DNA of 64,000 nt from positions 744,001 through 808,000 of the forward strand of contig CP136064.1 in assembly GCA_032622095.1 (NCBI GenBank), written 5' to 3'. The position numbers and the translations under genes are program-made. Position 1 is the stretch's first letter; the number at the start of each line of letters is the position of its first letter. Positions 48,787 to 62,777 of this stretch are shown here, one piece after another. The notes beneath the pieces are model-generated. The model was given only the letters and a program-made list of their open reading frames with translations, was not told the DNA's origin and did not search any database. Source of the stretch: Siphonodentalium dalli (Eukaryota > Mollusca > Scaphopoda > Gadilida > Siphonodentaliidae).

Positions 48787-50869
48787 GTATCTGCTATAGA
48801 CTGGTTCCATGGTGGAGTACGGTTGGATATTTTCAATTTGGCGCATGTTTCTCCCTACTGCGCCATGTCAAATCTGGCCATATCCGAATCGGGTTGTCAT
48901 TTACAATGACTACAGAAAATAAATATCTTCATGTTGGAATGCAAATGTATGTTTAAAGGAACAGATGTATCTCAACTTAAAGGGACATAAGTAACACAGT
49001 CACCAACTGTAAGGGGTATCTGCTATAGACTGGTTCCATGGTGGAGTACGGTTGGATATTTTCAATTTGGCGCTTGTTTCTCCATACCGCGCCATGTCAA
49101 ATCTGGCCATATCCGAATCGGGTTGTCATTTACAATGACTGCAGAAAATATATATCTTCATGGTGGAATGCAAATGTATGTTTAAAGGAACAGATGTATC
49201 TCAACTTAAAGGGACATAAGTAACACAGTCACCAACTTAAAGGGGTATCTGCTATAGACTGGTTCCATGGTGGAGTACGGTTGGATATTTTCAATTTGGC
49301 GCATGTTTCTCCCTACCGCGCCATGTCAAATCTGGCCATATCCGAATCGGGTTGTCATTTACAATGACTACAGAAAATAAATATCTTCATGTTGGAATGC
49401 AAATGTATGTTTAAAGGAACAGATGTATCTCAACTTAAAGGGACATAAGTAACACAGTCACCAACTTTAAGGGGTATCTGCTATAGACTGGTTCCATGGT
49501 GGAGTACGGTTGGATATTTTCAATTTGGCGCTTGTTTCTCCATACCGCGCCATGTCAAATCTGGCCATATCCGAATCGGGTTGTCATTTACAATGACTGC
49601 AGAAAATATATATCTTCATGGTGGAATGCAAATGTATGTTTAAAGGAACAGATGTATCTCAACTTAAAGGGACATAAGTAACACAGTCACCAACTTTAAG
49701 GGGTATCTGCTATAGACTGGTTTCATGGTGGAGTACGGTTGGATATTTTCAATTTGGCGCATGTTTCTCCATACCGCGCCATGTCAAATCTGGCCATATC
49801 CGAATCGGGTTGTCATTTACAATGACTGCAGAAAATAAATATCTTCATGTTGGAATGCAAATGTATGTTTAAAGGAACAGATGTATCTCAACTTAAAGGG
49901 ACATAAGTAACACAGTCACCAACTTTAAGGGGTATCTGCTATAGACTGGTTACATGGTGGAGTACGGTTGGATATTTTCAATTTTGCGCATGTTTCTCCA
50001 TACCGCGCCATGTCAAATCTGGCCATATCCTAATCGGGTTGTCATTTACAATGACTGCAGAAAATAAATATCTTCATGTTAGAATGCAAATGTATGTTTA
50101 AAGGAACAGATGTATCTCAACTTAAAGGGACATAAGTAACACAGTCACCAACTTAAAGAGGTGTCTGATTTAGACTGGTTCCATGGTGGAGTACGGTTGG
50201 ATATTTTCTATTTGGCGCATGTTTCTCCATACCGCGCCATGTCAAATCTGGCCATATCCGAATCAGGTTGTCATTTACAATGACTACAGAAAATAAATAT
50301 CTTCATGTTGGAATGCAAATGTATGTTTAAAGAAACAGATGTATCTCAACTTAAAGGGACATAAGTAACACAGTCACCAACTTTAAGGGGTATCTGCTAT
50401 AGACTGGTTCCATGGTGGAGTACTGTTGGATATTTTCAATTTGGCGCATGTTTCTCCCTACCGCGCCATGTCAAATCTGGCCATATCCGAATCGGGTTGT
50501 CATTTACAATGACTACAGAAAATAAATATCTTCATGGTGGAATGCAAATGTATGTTTAAAGGAACAGATGTATCTCAACTTAAAGGGACATAAGTAACAC
50601 AGTCACCAACTTTAAGGGGTATCTGCTATAGACTGGTTCCATGGTGGAGTACGGTTGGATATTTTCAATTTGGCGCATGTTTTTCCATACCGCGCCATGT
50701 CAAATCTGGCCATATCCGAATCGGGTTGTCATTTACAATGACTACAGAAAATAAATATCTTCATGTTGGAAAGCAAATGTATGTTTAAAGGAACAGATGT
50801 AACTCAACTTAAAGGGACATAAGTAACACAGTCACCAACTTAAAGGGGTATCTGCTATAGACTGGTTCC

Positions 50870-53159
50870 ATGGTGGAGTACGGTTGGATATTTTCAATTT
50901 GGCGCATGTTTCTCCATACCGCGCCATGTCAAATCTGGCCATATCCGAATCGGGTTGTTATTTACAATGACTGCAGAAAATATATATCTTCATGGTGGAA
51001 TGCAAATGTATGTTTAAAGGAACAGATGTATCTCAACTTAAAGGGACATAAGTAACACAGTCACCAACTTAAAGGGGTATCTGCTATAGACTGGTTCCAT
51101 GGTGGAGTACGGTTGGATATTTTCAATTTGGCGCATGTTTCTCCCTACTGCGCCATGTCAAATCTGGCCATATCCGAATCGGGTTGTCATTTACAATGAC
51201 TACAGAAAATAAATATCTTCATGTTGGAATGCAAATGTATGTTTAAAGGAACAGATGTATCTCAACTTAAAGGGACATAAGTAACACAGTCACCAACTGT
51301 AAGGGGTATCTGCTATAGACTGGTTCCATGGTGGAGTACGGTTGGATATTTTCAATTTGGCGCTTGTTTCTCCATACCGCGCCATGTCAAATCTGGCCAT
51401 ATCCGAATCGGGTTGTCATTTACAATGACTGCAGAAAATATATATCTTCATGGTGGAATGCAAATGTATGTTTAAAGGAACAGATGTATCTCAACTTAAA
51501 GGGACATAAGTAACACAGTCACCAACTTAAAGGGGTATCTGCTATAGACTGGTTCCATGGTGGAGTACGGTTGGATATTTTCAATTTGGCGCATGTTTCT
51601 CCCTACCGCGCCATGTCAAATCTGGCCATATCCGAATCGGGTTGTCATTTACAATGACTACAGAAAATAAATATCTTCATGTTGGAATGCAAATGTATGT
51701 TTAAAGGAACAGATGTATCTCAACTTAAAGGGACATAAGTAACACAGTCACCAACTTTAAGGGGTATCTGCTATAGACTGGTTCCATGGTGGAGTACGGT
51801 TGGATATTTTCAATTTGGCGCTTGTTTCTCCATACCGCGCCATGTCAAATCTGGCCATATCCGAATCGGGTTGTCATTTACAATGACTGCAGAAAATATA
51901 TATCTTCATGGTGGAATGCAAATGTATGTTTAAAGGAACAGATGTATCTCAACTTAAAGGGACATAAGTAACACAGTCACCAACTTTAAGGGGTATCTGC
52001 TATAGACTGGTTTCATGGTGGAGTACGGTTGGATATTTTCAATTTGGCGCATGTTTCTCCATACCGCGCCATGTCAAATCTGGCCATATCCGAATCGGGT
52101 TGTCATTTACAATGACTGCAGAAAATAAATATCTTCATGTTGGAATGCAAATGTATGTTTAAAGGAACAGATGTATCTCAACTTAAAGGGACATAAGTAA
52201 CACAGTCACCAACTTTAAGGGGTATCTGCTATAGACTGGTTACATGGTGGAGTACGGTTGGATATTTTCAATTTTGCGCATGTTTCTCCATACCGCGCCA
52301 TGTCAAATCTGGCCATATCCTAATCGGGTTGTCATTTACAATGACTGCAGAAAATAAATATCTTCATGTTAGAATGCAAATGTATGTTTAAAGGAACAGA
52401 TGTATCTCAACTTAAAGGGACATAAGTAACACAGTCACCAACTTAAAGAGGTGTCTGATTTAGACTGGTTCCATGGTGGAGTACGGTTGGATATTTTCTA
52501 TTTGGCGCATGTTTCTCCATACCGCGCCATGTCAAATCTGGCCATATCCGAATCAGGTTGTCATTTACAATGACTACAGAAAATAAATATCTTCATGTTG
52601 GAATGCAAATGTATGTTTAAAGAAACAGATGTATCTCAACTTAAAGGGACATAAGTAACACAGTCACCAACTTTAAGGGGTATCTGCTATAGACTGGTTC
52701 CATGGTGGAGTACTGTTGGATATTTTCAATTTGGCGCATGTTTCTCCCTACCGCGCCATGTCAAATCTGGCCATATCCGAATCGGGTTGTCATTTACAAT
52801 GACTACAGAAAATAAATATCTTCATGGTGGAATGCAAATGTATGTTTAAAGGAACAGATGTATCTCAACTTAAAGGGACATAAGTAACACAGTCACCAAC
52901 TTTAAGGGGTATCTGCTATAGACTGGTTCCATGGTGGAGTACGGTTGGATATTTTCAATTTGGCGCATGTTTTTCCATACCGCGCCATGTCAAATCTGGC
53001 CATATCCGAATCGGGTTGTCATTTACAATGACTACAGAAAATAAATATCTTCATGTTGGAAAGCAAATGTATGTTTAAAGGAACAGATGTAACTCAACTT
53101 AAAGGGACATAAGTAACACAGTCACCAACTTAAAGGGGTATCTGCTATAGACTGGTTCC
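50870..53159. repeat. ten-monomer HOR, right type 3, tandem copy
   Basis: Exact 2290-bp step from the preceding HOR with the same monomer order and the same D' bridge at 52015. I noticed no difference between the two copies on reading. Confidence 0.94.
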
Positions 53160-55449
53160 ATGGTGGAGTACGGTTGGATATTTTCAATTTGGCGCATGTT
53201 TCTCCATACCGCGCCATGTCAAATCTGGCCATATCCGAATCGGGTTGTTATTTACAATGACTGCAGAAAATATATATCTTCATGGTGGAATGCAAATGTA
53301 TGTTTAAAGGAACAGATGTATCTCAACTTAAAGGGACATAAGTAACACAGTCACCAACTTAAAGGGGTATCTGCTATAGACTGGTTCCATGGTGGAGTAC
53401 GGTTGGATATTTTCAATTTGGCGCATGTTTCTCCCTACTGCGCCATGTCAAATCTGGCCATATCCGAATCGGGTTGTCATTTACAATGACTACAGAAAAT
53501 AAATATCTTCATGTTGGAATGCAAATGTATGTTTAAAGGAACAGATGTATCTCAACTTAAAGGGACATAAGTAACACAGTCACCAACTGTAAGGGGTATC
53601 TGCTATAGACTGGTTCCATGGTGGAGTACGGTTGGATATTTTCAATTTGGCGCTTGTTTCTCCATACCGCGCCATGTCAAATCTGGCCATATCCGAATCG
53701 GGTTGTCATTTACAATGACTGCAGAAAATATATATCTTCATGGTGGAATGCAAATGTATGTTTAAAGGAACAGATGTATCTCAACTTAAAGGGACATAAG
53801 TAACACAGTCACCAACTTAAAGGGGTATCTGCTATAGACTGGTTCCATGGTGGAGTACGGTTGGATATTTTCAATTTGGCGCATGTTTCTCCCTACCGCG
53901 CCATGTCAAATCTGGCCATATCCGAATCGGGTTGTCATTTACAATGACTACAGAAAATAAATATCTTCATGTTGGAATGCAAATGTATGTTTAAAGGAAC
54001 AGATGTATCTCAACTTAAAGGGACATAAGTAACACAGTCACCAACTTTAAGGGGTATCTGCTATAGACTGGTTCCATGGTGGAGTACGGTTGGATATTTT
54101 CAATTTGGCGCTTGTTTCTCCATACCGCGCCATGTCAAATCTGGCCATATCCGAATCGGGTTGTCATTTACAATGACTGCAGAAAATATATATCTTCATG
54201 GTGGAATGCAAATGTATGTTTAAAGGAACAGATGTATCTCAACTTAAAGGGACATAAGTAACACAGTCACCAACTTTAAGGGGTATCTGCTATAGACTGG
54301 TTTCATGGTGGAGTACGGTTGGATATTTTCAATTTGGCGCATGTTTCTCCATACCGCGCCATGTCAAATCTGGCCATATCCGAATCGGGTTGTCATTTAC
54401 AATGACTGCAGAAAATATATATCTTCATGTTGGAATGCAAATGTATGTTTAAAGGAACAGATGTATCTCAACTTAAAGGGACATAAGTAACACAGTCACC
54501 AACTTTAAGGGGTATCTGCTATAGACTGGTTCCATGGTGGAGTACGGTTGGATATTTTCTATTTGGCGCATGTTTCTCCATACCGCGCCATGTCAAATCT
54601 GGCCATATCCGAATCGGGTTGTCATTTACAATGACTGCAGAAAATATATATCTTCATGTTGGAATGCAAATGTATGTTTAAAGGAACAGATGTATCTCAA
54701 CTTAAAGGGACATAAGTAACACAGTCACCAACTTTAAGGGGTATCTGCTATAGACTGGTTCCATGGTGGAGTACGGTTGGATATTTTCAATTTGGCGCAT
54801 GTTTCTCCCTACCGCGCCATGTCAGATCTGGCCATATCCGAATCGGGTTGTCATTTACAATGACTGCAGAAAATAAATATCTTCATGTTGGAATGCAAAT
54901 GTATGTTTAAAGGAACAGATGTATCTCAACTTAAAGGGACATAAGTAACACAGTCACCAACTTAAAGAGGTGTCTGATTTAGACTGGTTCCATGGTGGAG
55001 TACGGTTGGATATTTTCTATTTGGCGCATGTTTCTCCATACCGCGCCATGTCAAATCTGGCCATATCCGAATCGGGTTGTCATTTACAATGACTACAGAA
55101 AATAAATATCTTCATGTTGGAATGCAAATGTATGTTTAAAGGAACACATGTATCTCAACTTAAAGGGACATAAGTAACACAGTCACCAACTTTAAGGGGT
55201 ATCTGCTATAGACTGGTTCCATGGTGGAGTACGGTTGGATATTTTCAATTTGGCGCATGTTTTTCCATACCGCGCCATGTCAAATCTGGCCATATCCGAA
55301 TCGGGTTGTCATTTACAATGACTACAGAAAATAAATATCTTCATGTTGGAAAGCAAATGTATGTTTAAAGGAACAGATGTAACTCAACTTAAAGGGACAT
55401 AAGTAACACAGTCACCAACTTAAAGGGGTATCTGCTATAGACTGGTTCC
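53160..55449. repeat. ten-monomer HOR, right type 2
   Basis: A-X-C-X-C-D-E-F'-H'-J' at 53160 to 55221. The first X has T51. Same composition as 41939-44228, from which it lies 49 monomers (11221 bp) downstream; it lacks the private GTCAACAAC of that copy. Confidence 0.93.
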
Positions 55450-57052
55450 ATGGTGGAGTACGGTTGGATATTTTCAATTTGGCGCATGTTTCTCCATACC
55501 GCGCCATGTCAAATCTGGCCATATCCGAATCGGGTTGTTATTTACAATGACTGCAGAAAATATATATCTTCATGGTGGAATGCAAATGTATGTTTAAAGG
55601 AACAGATGTATCTCAACTTAAAGGGACATAAGTAACACAGTCACCAACTTAAAGGGGTATCTGCTATAGACTGGTTCCATGGTGGAGTACGGTTGGATAT
55701 TTTCAATTTGGCGCATGTTTCTCCCTACCGCGCCATGTCAAATCTGGCCATATCCGAATCGGGTTGTCATTTACAATGACTACAGAAAATAAATATCTTC
55801 ATGTTGGAATGCAAATGTATGTTTAAAGGAACAGATGTATCTCAACTTAAAGGGACATAAGTAACACAGTCACCAACTTTAAGGGGTATCTGCTATAGAC
55901 TGGTTTCATGGTGGAGTACGGTTGGATATTTTCAATTTGGCGCATGTTTCTCCATACCGCGCCATGTCAAATCTGGCCATATCCGAATCGGGTTGTCATT
56001 TACAATGACTGCAGAAAATATATATCTTCATGTTGGAATGCAAATGTATGTTTAAAGGAACAGATGTATCTCAACTTAAAGGGACATAAGTAACACAGTC
56101 ACCAACTTTAAGGGGTATCTGCTATAGACTGGTTCCATGGTGGAGTACGGTTGGATATTTTCTATTTGGCGCATGTTTCTCCATACCGCGCCATGTCAAA
56201 TCTGGCCATATCCGAATCGGGTTGTCATTTACAATGACTGCAGAAAATATATATCTTCATGTTGGAATGCAAATGTATGTTTAAAGGAACAGATGTATCT
56301 CAACTTAAAGGGACATAAGTAACACAGTCACCAACTTTAAGGGGTATCTGCTATAGACTGGTTCCATGGTGGAGTACGGTTGGATATTTTCAATTTGGCG
56401 CATGTTTCTCCCTACCGCGCCATGTCAGATCTGGCCATATCCGAATCGGGTTGTCATTTACAATGACTGCAGAAAATAAATATCTTCATGTTGGAATGCA
56501 AATGTATGTTTAAAGGAACAGATGTATCTCAACTTAAAGGGACATAAGTAACACAGTCACCAACTTAAAGAGGTGTCTGATTTAGACTGGTTCCATGGTG
56601 GAGTACGGTTGGATATTTTCTATTTGGCGCATGTTTCTCCATACCGCGCCATGTCAAATCTGGCCATATCCGAATCGGGTTGTCATTTACAATGACTACA
56701 GAAAATAAATATCTTCATGTTGGAATGCAAATGTATGTTTAAAGGAACACATGTATCTCAACTTAAAGGGACATAAGTAACACAGTCACCAACTTTAAGG
56801 GGTATCTGCTATAGACTGGTTCCATGGTGGAGTACGGTTGGATATTTTCAATTTGGCGCATGTTTTTCCATACCGCGCCATGTCAAATCTGGCCATATCC
56901 GAATCGGGTTGTCATTTACAATGACTACAGAAAATAAATATCTTCATGTTGGAAAGCAAATGTATGTTTAAAGGAACAGATGTAACTCAACTTAAAGGGA
57001 CATAAGTAACACAGTCACCAACTTAAAGGGGTATCTGCTATAGACTGGTTCC
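55450..57052. repeat. seven-monomer contracted HOR
   Basis: A (55450), X/C hybrid (55679), D (55908), E (56137), F' (56366), H' (56595), J' (56824); 7 x 229 = 1603 bp. The monomer at 55679 is X-like through position 126 (C47, A104, A114, T126) but ends in TTTC as a C monomer before D does. Relative to type 2, three monomers are missing, as expected from unequal exchange. Confidence 0.92.
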
Positions 57053-60000
57053 ATGGTGGAGTACGGTTGGATATTTTCAATTTGGCGCATGTTTCTCCAT
57101 ACCGCGCCATGTCAAATCTGGCCATATCCGAATCGGGTTGTTATTTACAATGACTGCAGAAAATATATATCTTCATGGTGGAATGCAAATGTATGTTTAA
57201 AGGAACAGATGTATCTCAACTTAAAGGGACATAAGTAACACAGTCACCAACTTAAAGGGGTATCTGCTATAGACTGGTTCCATGGTGGAGTACGGTTGGA
57301 TATTTTCAATTTGGCGCATGTTTCTCCCTACCGCGCCATGTCAAATCTGGCCATATCCGAATCGGGTTGTCATTTACAATGACTACAGAAAATAAATATC
57401 TTCATGTTGGAATGCAAATGTATGTTTAAAGGAACAGATGTATCTCAACTTAAAGGGACATAAGTAACACAGTCACCAACTGTAAGGGGTATCTGCTATA
57501 GACTGGTTCCATGGTGGAGTACGGTTGGATATTTTCAATTTGGCGCTTGTTTCTCCATACCGCGCCATGTCAAATCTGGCCATATCCGAATCGGGTTGTC
57601 ATTTACAATGACTGCAGAAAATATATATCTTCATGGTGGAATGCAAATGTATGTTTAAAGGAACAGATGTATCTCAACTTAAAGGGACATAAGTAACACA
57701 GTCACCAACTTAAAGGGGTATCTGCTATAGACTGGTTCCATGGTGGAGTACGGTTGGATATTTTCAATTTGGCGCATGTTTCTCCCTACCGCGCCATGTC
57801 AAATCTGGCCATATCCGAATCGGGTTGTCATTTACAATGACTACAGAAAATAAATATCTTCATGTTGGAATGCAAATGTATGTTTAAAGGAACAGATGTA
57901 TCTCAACTTAAAGGGACATAAGTAACACAGTCACCAACTGTAAGGGGTATCTGCTATAGACTGGTTCCATGGTGGAGTACGGTTGGATATTTTCAATTTG
58001 GCGCTTGTTTCTCCATACCGCGCCATGTCAAATCTGGCCATATCCGAATCGGGTTGTCATTTACAATGACTGCAGAAAATATATATCTTCATGGTGGAAT
58101 GCAAATGTATGTTTAAAGGAACAGATGTATCTCAACTTAAAGGGACATAAGTAACACAGTCACCAACTTAAAGGGGTATCTGCTATAGACTGGTTCCATG
58201 GTGGAGTACGGTTGGATATTTTCAATTTGGCGCATGTTTCTCCCTACCGCGCCATGTCAAATCTGGCCATATCCGAATCGGGTTGTCATTTACAATGACT
58301 ACAGAAAATAAATATCTTCATGTTGGAATGCAAATGTATGTTTAAAGGAACAGATGTATCTCAACTTAAAGGGACATAAGTAACACAGTCACCAACTTTA
58401 AGGGGTATCTGCTATAGACTGGTTCCATGGTGGAGTACGGTTGGATATTTTCAATTTGGCGCTTGTTTCTCCATACCGCGCCATGTCAAATCTGGCCATA
58501 TCCGAATCGGGTTGTCATTTACAATGACTGCAGAAAATATATATCTTCATGGTGGAATGCAAATGTATGTTTAAAGGAACAGATGTATCTCAACTTAAAG
58601 GGACATAAGTAACACAGTCACCAACTTTAAGGGGTATCTGCTATAGACTGGTTTCATGGTGGAGTACGGTTGGATATTTTCAATTTGGCGCATGTTTCTC
58701 CATACCGCGCCATGTCAAATCTGGCCATATCCGAATCGGGTTGTCATTTACAATGACTGCAGAAAATATATATCTTCATGTTGGAATGCAAATGTATGTT
58801 TAAAGGAACAGATGTATCTCAACTTAAAGGGACATAAGTAACACAGTCACCAACTTTAAGGGGTATCTGCTATAGACTGGTTCCATGGTGGAGTACGGTT
58901 GGATATTTTCTATTTGGCGCATGTTTCTCCATACCGCGCCATGTCAAATCTGGCCATATCCGAATCGGGTTGTCATTTACAATGACTGCAGAAAATATAT
59001 ATCTTCATGTTGGAATGCAAATGTATGTTTAAAGGAACAGATGTATCTCAACTTAAAGGGACATAAGTAACACAGTCACCAACTTTAAGGGGTATCTGCT
59101 ATAGACTGGTTCCATGGTGGAGTACGGTTGGATATTTTCTATTTGGCGCATGTTTCTCCATACCGCGCCATGTCAAATCTGGCCATATCCGAATCGGGTT
59201 GTCATTTACAATGACTGCAGAAAATATATATCTTCATGTTGGAATGCAAATGTATGTTTAAAGGAACAGATGTATCTCAACTTAAAGGGACATAAGTAAC
59301 ACAGTCACCAACTTTAAGGGGTATCTGCTATAAACTGGTTCCATGGTGGAGTACGGTTGGATATTTTCAATTTGGCGCATGTTTCTCCCTACCGCGCCAT
59401 GTCAGATCTGGCCATATCCGAATCGGGTTGTCATTTACAATGACTGCAGAAAATAAATATCTTCATGTTGGAATGCAAATGTATGTTTAAAGGAACAGAT
59501 GTATCTCAACTTAAAGGGACATAAGTAACACAGTCACCAACTTTAAGGGGTATCTGCTATAGACTGGTTACATGGTGGAGTACGGTTGGATATTTTCAAT
59601 TTTGCGCATGTTTCTCCATACCGCGCCATGTCAAATCTGGCCATATCCTAATCGGGTTGTCATTTACAATGACTGCAGAAAATAAATATCTTCATGTTAG
59701 AATGCAAATGTATGTTTAAAGGAACAGATGTATCTCAACTTAAAGGGACATAAGTAACACAGTCACCAACTTAAAGAGGTGTCTGATTTAGACTGGTTCC
59801 ATGGTGGAGTACGGTTGGATATTTTCTATTTGGCGCATGTTTCTCCATACCGCGCCATGTCAAATCTGGCCATATCCGAATCAGGTTGTCATTTACAATG
59901 ACTACAGAAAATAAATATCTTCATGTTGGAATGCAAATGTATGTTTAAAGAAACAGATGTATCTCAACTTAAAGGGACATAAGTAACACAGTCACCAACT

Positions 60001-60487
60001 TTAAGGGGTATCTGCTATAGACTGGTTCCATGGTGGAGTACTGTTGGATATTTTCAATTTGGCGCATGTTTCTCCCTACCGCGCCATGTCAAATCTGTCC
60101 ATATCCGAATCGGGTTGTCATTTACAATGACTACAGAAAATAAATATCTTCATGGTGGAATGCAAATGTATGTTTAAAGGAACAGATGTATCTCAACTTA
60201 AAGGGACATAAGTAACACAGTCACCAACTTTAAGGGGTATCTGCTATAGACTGGTTCCATGGTGGAGTACGGTTGGATATTTTCAATTTGGCGCATGTTT
60301 TTCCATACCGCGCCATGTCAAATCTGGCCATATCCGAATCGGGTTGTCATTTACAATGACTACAGAAAATAAATATCTTCATGTTGGAAAGCAAATGTAT
60401 GTTTAAAGGAACAGATGTAACTCAACTTAAAGGGACATAAGTAACACAGTCACCAACTTAAAGGGGTATCTGCTATAGACTGGTTCC
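57053..60487. repeat. fifteen-monomer expanded HOR
   Basis: A, X, C, X, C, X, C, D, E, E, F, G, H, I, J; 15 x 229 = 3435 bp. It has an additional X-C pair and a doubled E (58885, 59114) relative to a ten-monomer unit. The I monomer at 60030 has a private CTGTCCATATCC. The first X lacks T51. Confidence 0.93.
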
Positions 60488-62777
60488 ATGGTGGAGTACG
60501 GTTGGATATTTTCAATTTGGCGCATGTTTCTCCATACCGCGCCATGTCAAATCTGGCCATATCCGAATCGGGTTGTTATTTACAATGACTGCAGAAAATA
60601 TATATCTTCATGGTGGAATGCAAATGTATGTTTAAAGGAACAGATGTATCTCAACTTAAAGGGACATAAGTAACACAGTCACCAACTTAAAGGGGTATCT
60701 GCTATAGACTGGTTCCATGGTGGAGTACGGTTGGATATTTTCAATTTGGCGCATGTTTCTCCCTACTGCGCCATGTCAAATCTGGCCATATCCGAATCGG
60801 GTTGTCATTTACAATGACTACAGAAAATAAATATCTTCATGTTGGAATGCAAATGTATGTTTAAAGGAACAGATGTATCTCAACTTAAAGGGACATAAGT
60901 AACACAGTCACCAACTGTAAGGGGTATCTGCTATAGACTGGTTCCATGGTGGAGTACGGTTGGATATTTTCAATTTGGCGCTTGTTTCTCCATACCGCGC
61001 CATGTCAAATCTGGCCATATCCGAATCGGGTTGTCATTTACAATGACTGCAGAAAATATATATCTTCATGGTGGAATGCAAATGTATGTTTAAAGGAACA
61101 GATGTATCTCAACTTAAAGGGACATAAGTAACACAGTCACCAACTTAAAGGGGTATCTGCTATAGACTGGTTCCATGGTGGAGTACGGTTGGATATTTTC
61201 AATTTGGCGCATGTTTCTCCCTACCGCGCCATGTCAAATCTGGCCATATCCGAATCGGGTTGTCATTTACAATGACTACAGAAAATAAATATCTTCATGT
61301 TGGAATGCAAATGTATGTTTAAAGGAACAGATGTATCTCAACTTAAAGGGACATAAGTAACACAGTCACCAACTTTAAGGGGTATCTGCTATAGACTGGT
61401 TCCATGGTGGAGTACGGTTGGATATTTTCAATTTGGCGCTTGTTTCTCCATACCGCGCCATGTCAAATCTGGCCATATCCGAATCGGGTTGTCATTTACA
61501 ATGACTGCAGAAAATATATATCTTCATGGTGGAATGCAAATGTATGTTTAAAGGAACAGATGTATCTCAACTTAAAGGGACATAAGTAACACAGTCACCA
61601 ACTTTAAGGGGTATCTGCTATAGACTGGTTTCATGGTGGAGTACGGTTGGATATTTTCAATTTGGCGCATGTTTCTCCATACCGCGCCATGTCAAATCTG
61701 GCCATATCCGAATCGGGTTGTCATTTACAATGACTGCAGAAAATATATATCTTCATGTTGGAATGCAAATGTATGTTTAAAGGAACAGATGTATCTCAAC
61801 TTAAAGGGACATAAGTAACACAGTCACCAACTTTAAGGGGTATCTGCTATAGACTGGTTCCATGGTGGAGTACGGTTGGATATTTTCTATTTGGCGCATG
61901 TTTCTCCATACCGCGCCATGTCAAATCTGGCCATATCCGAATCGGGTTGTCATTTACAATGACTGCAGAAAATATATATCTTCATGTTGGAATGCAAATG
62001 TATGTTTAAAGGAACAGATGTATCTCAACTTAAAGGGACATAAGTAACACAGTCACCAACTTTAAGGGGTATCTGCTATAGACTGGTTCCATGGTGGAGT
62101 ACGGTTGGATATTTTCAATTTGGCGCATGTTTCTCCCTACCGCGCCATGTCAGATCTGGCCATATCCGAATCGGGTTGTCATTTACAATGACTGCAGAAA
62201 ATAAATATCTTCATGTTGGAATGCAAATGTATGTTTAAAGGAACAGATGTATCTCAACTTAAAGGGACATAAGTAACACAGTCACCAACTTAAAGAGGTG
62301 TCTGATTTAGACTGGTTCCATGGTGGAGTACGGTTGGATATTTTCTATTTGGCGCATGTTTCTCCATACCGCGCCATGTCAAATCTGGCCATATCCGAAT
62401 CGGGTTGTCATTTACAATGACTACAGAAAATAAATATCTTCATGTTGGAATGCAAATGTATGTTTAAAGGAACACATGTATCTCAACTTAAAGGGACATA
62501 AGTAACACAGTCACCAACTTTAAGGGGTATCTGCTATAGACTGGTTCCATGGTGGAGTACGGTTGGATATTTTCAATTTGGCGCATGTTTTTCCATACCG
62601 CGCCATGTCAAATCTGGCCATATCCGAATCGGGTTGTCATTTACAATGACTACAGAAAATAAATATCTTCATGTTGGAAAGCAAATGTATGTTTAAAGGA
62701 ACAGATGTAACTCAACTTAAAGGGACATAAGTAACACAGTCACCAACTTAAAGGGGTATCTGCTATAGACTGGTTCC
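60488..62777. repeat. ten-monomer HOR, right type 2
   Basis: Anchors 60488 to 62549; A-X-C-X-C-D-E-F'-H'-J' with T51 in the first X. It lies 7328 bp (32 monomers) after the type 2 unit at 53160. Confidence 0.93.

Larger units (their letters stand above)
48580..48808. repeat. representative 229-bp monomer (A type)
   Basis: Chosen as a clean reference for unit coordinates, with position 1 at the A of ATGGTGGAGTA. I count 91 G+C of 229. Landmarks: CCATGG across the unit boundary, a GGCGC...GCGCC inverted repeat at 31-57, the dyad CCGAATCGG at 76-84, CTGCAG at 102-107, an AT-rich stretch at 108-119, and the repeated CAACTTAAAGGG at 165-176 and 196-207. It contains a 61-codon frame starting at position 1, which I consider incidental. 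Confidence 0.9.
48580..50869. repeat. ten-monomer HOR, right type 3: A-X-C-X-C-D'-G-H-I-J
   Basis: Anchors every 229 bp from 48580 to 50641. The first five monomers match type 2 (including T51 in the first X), while the last four (G, H, I, J) match the middle-type HOR. D' (49725) enters through TTTC as D but has A114 as in F or G, so it is the bridge monomer. J has A162. Confidence 0.94.
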
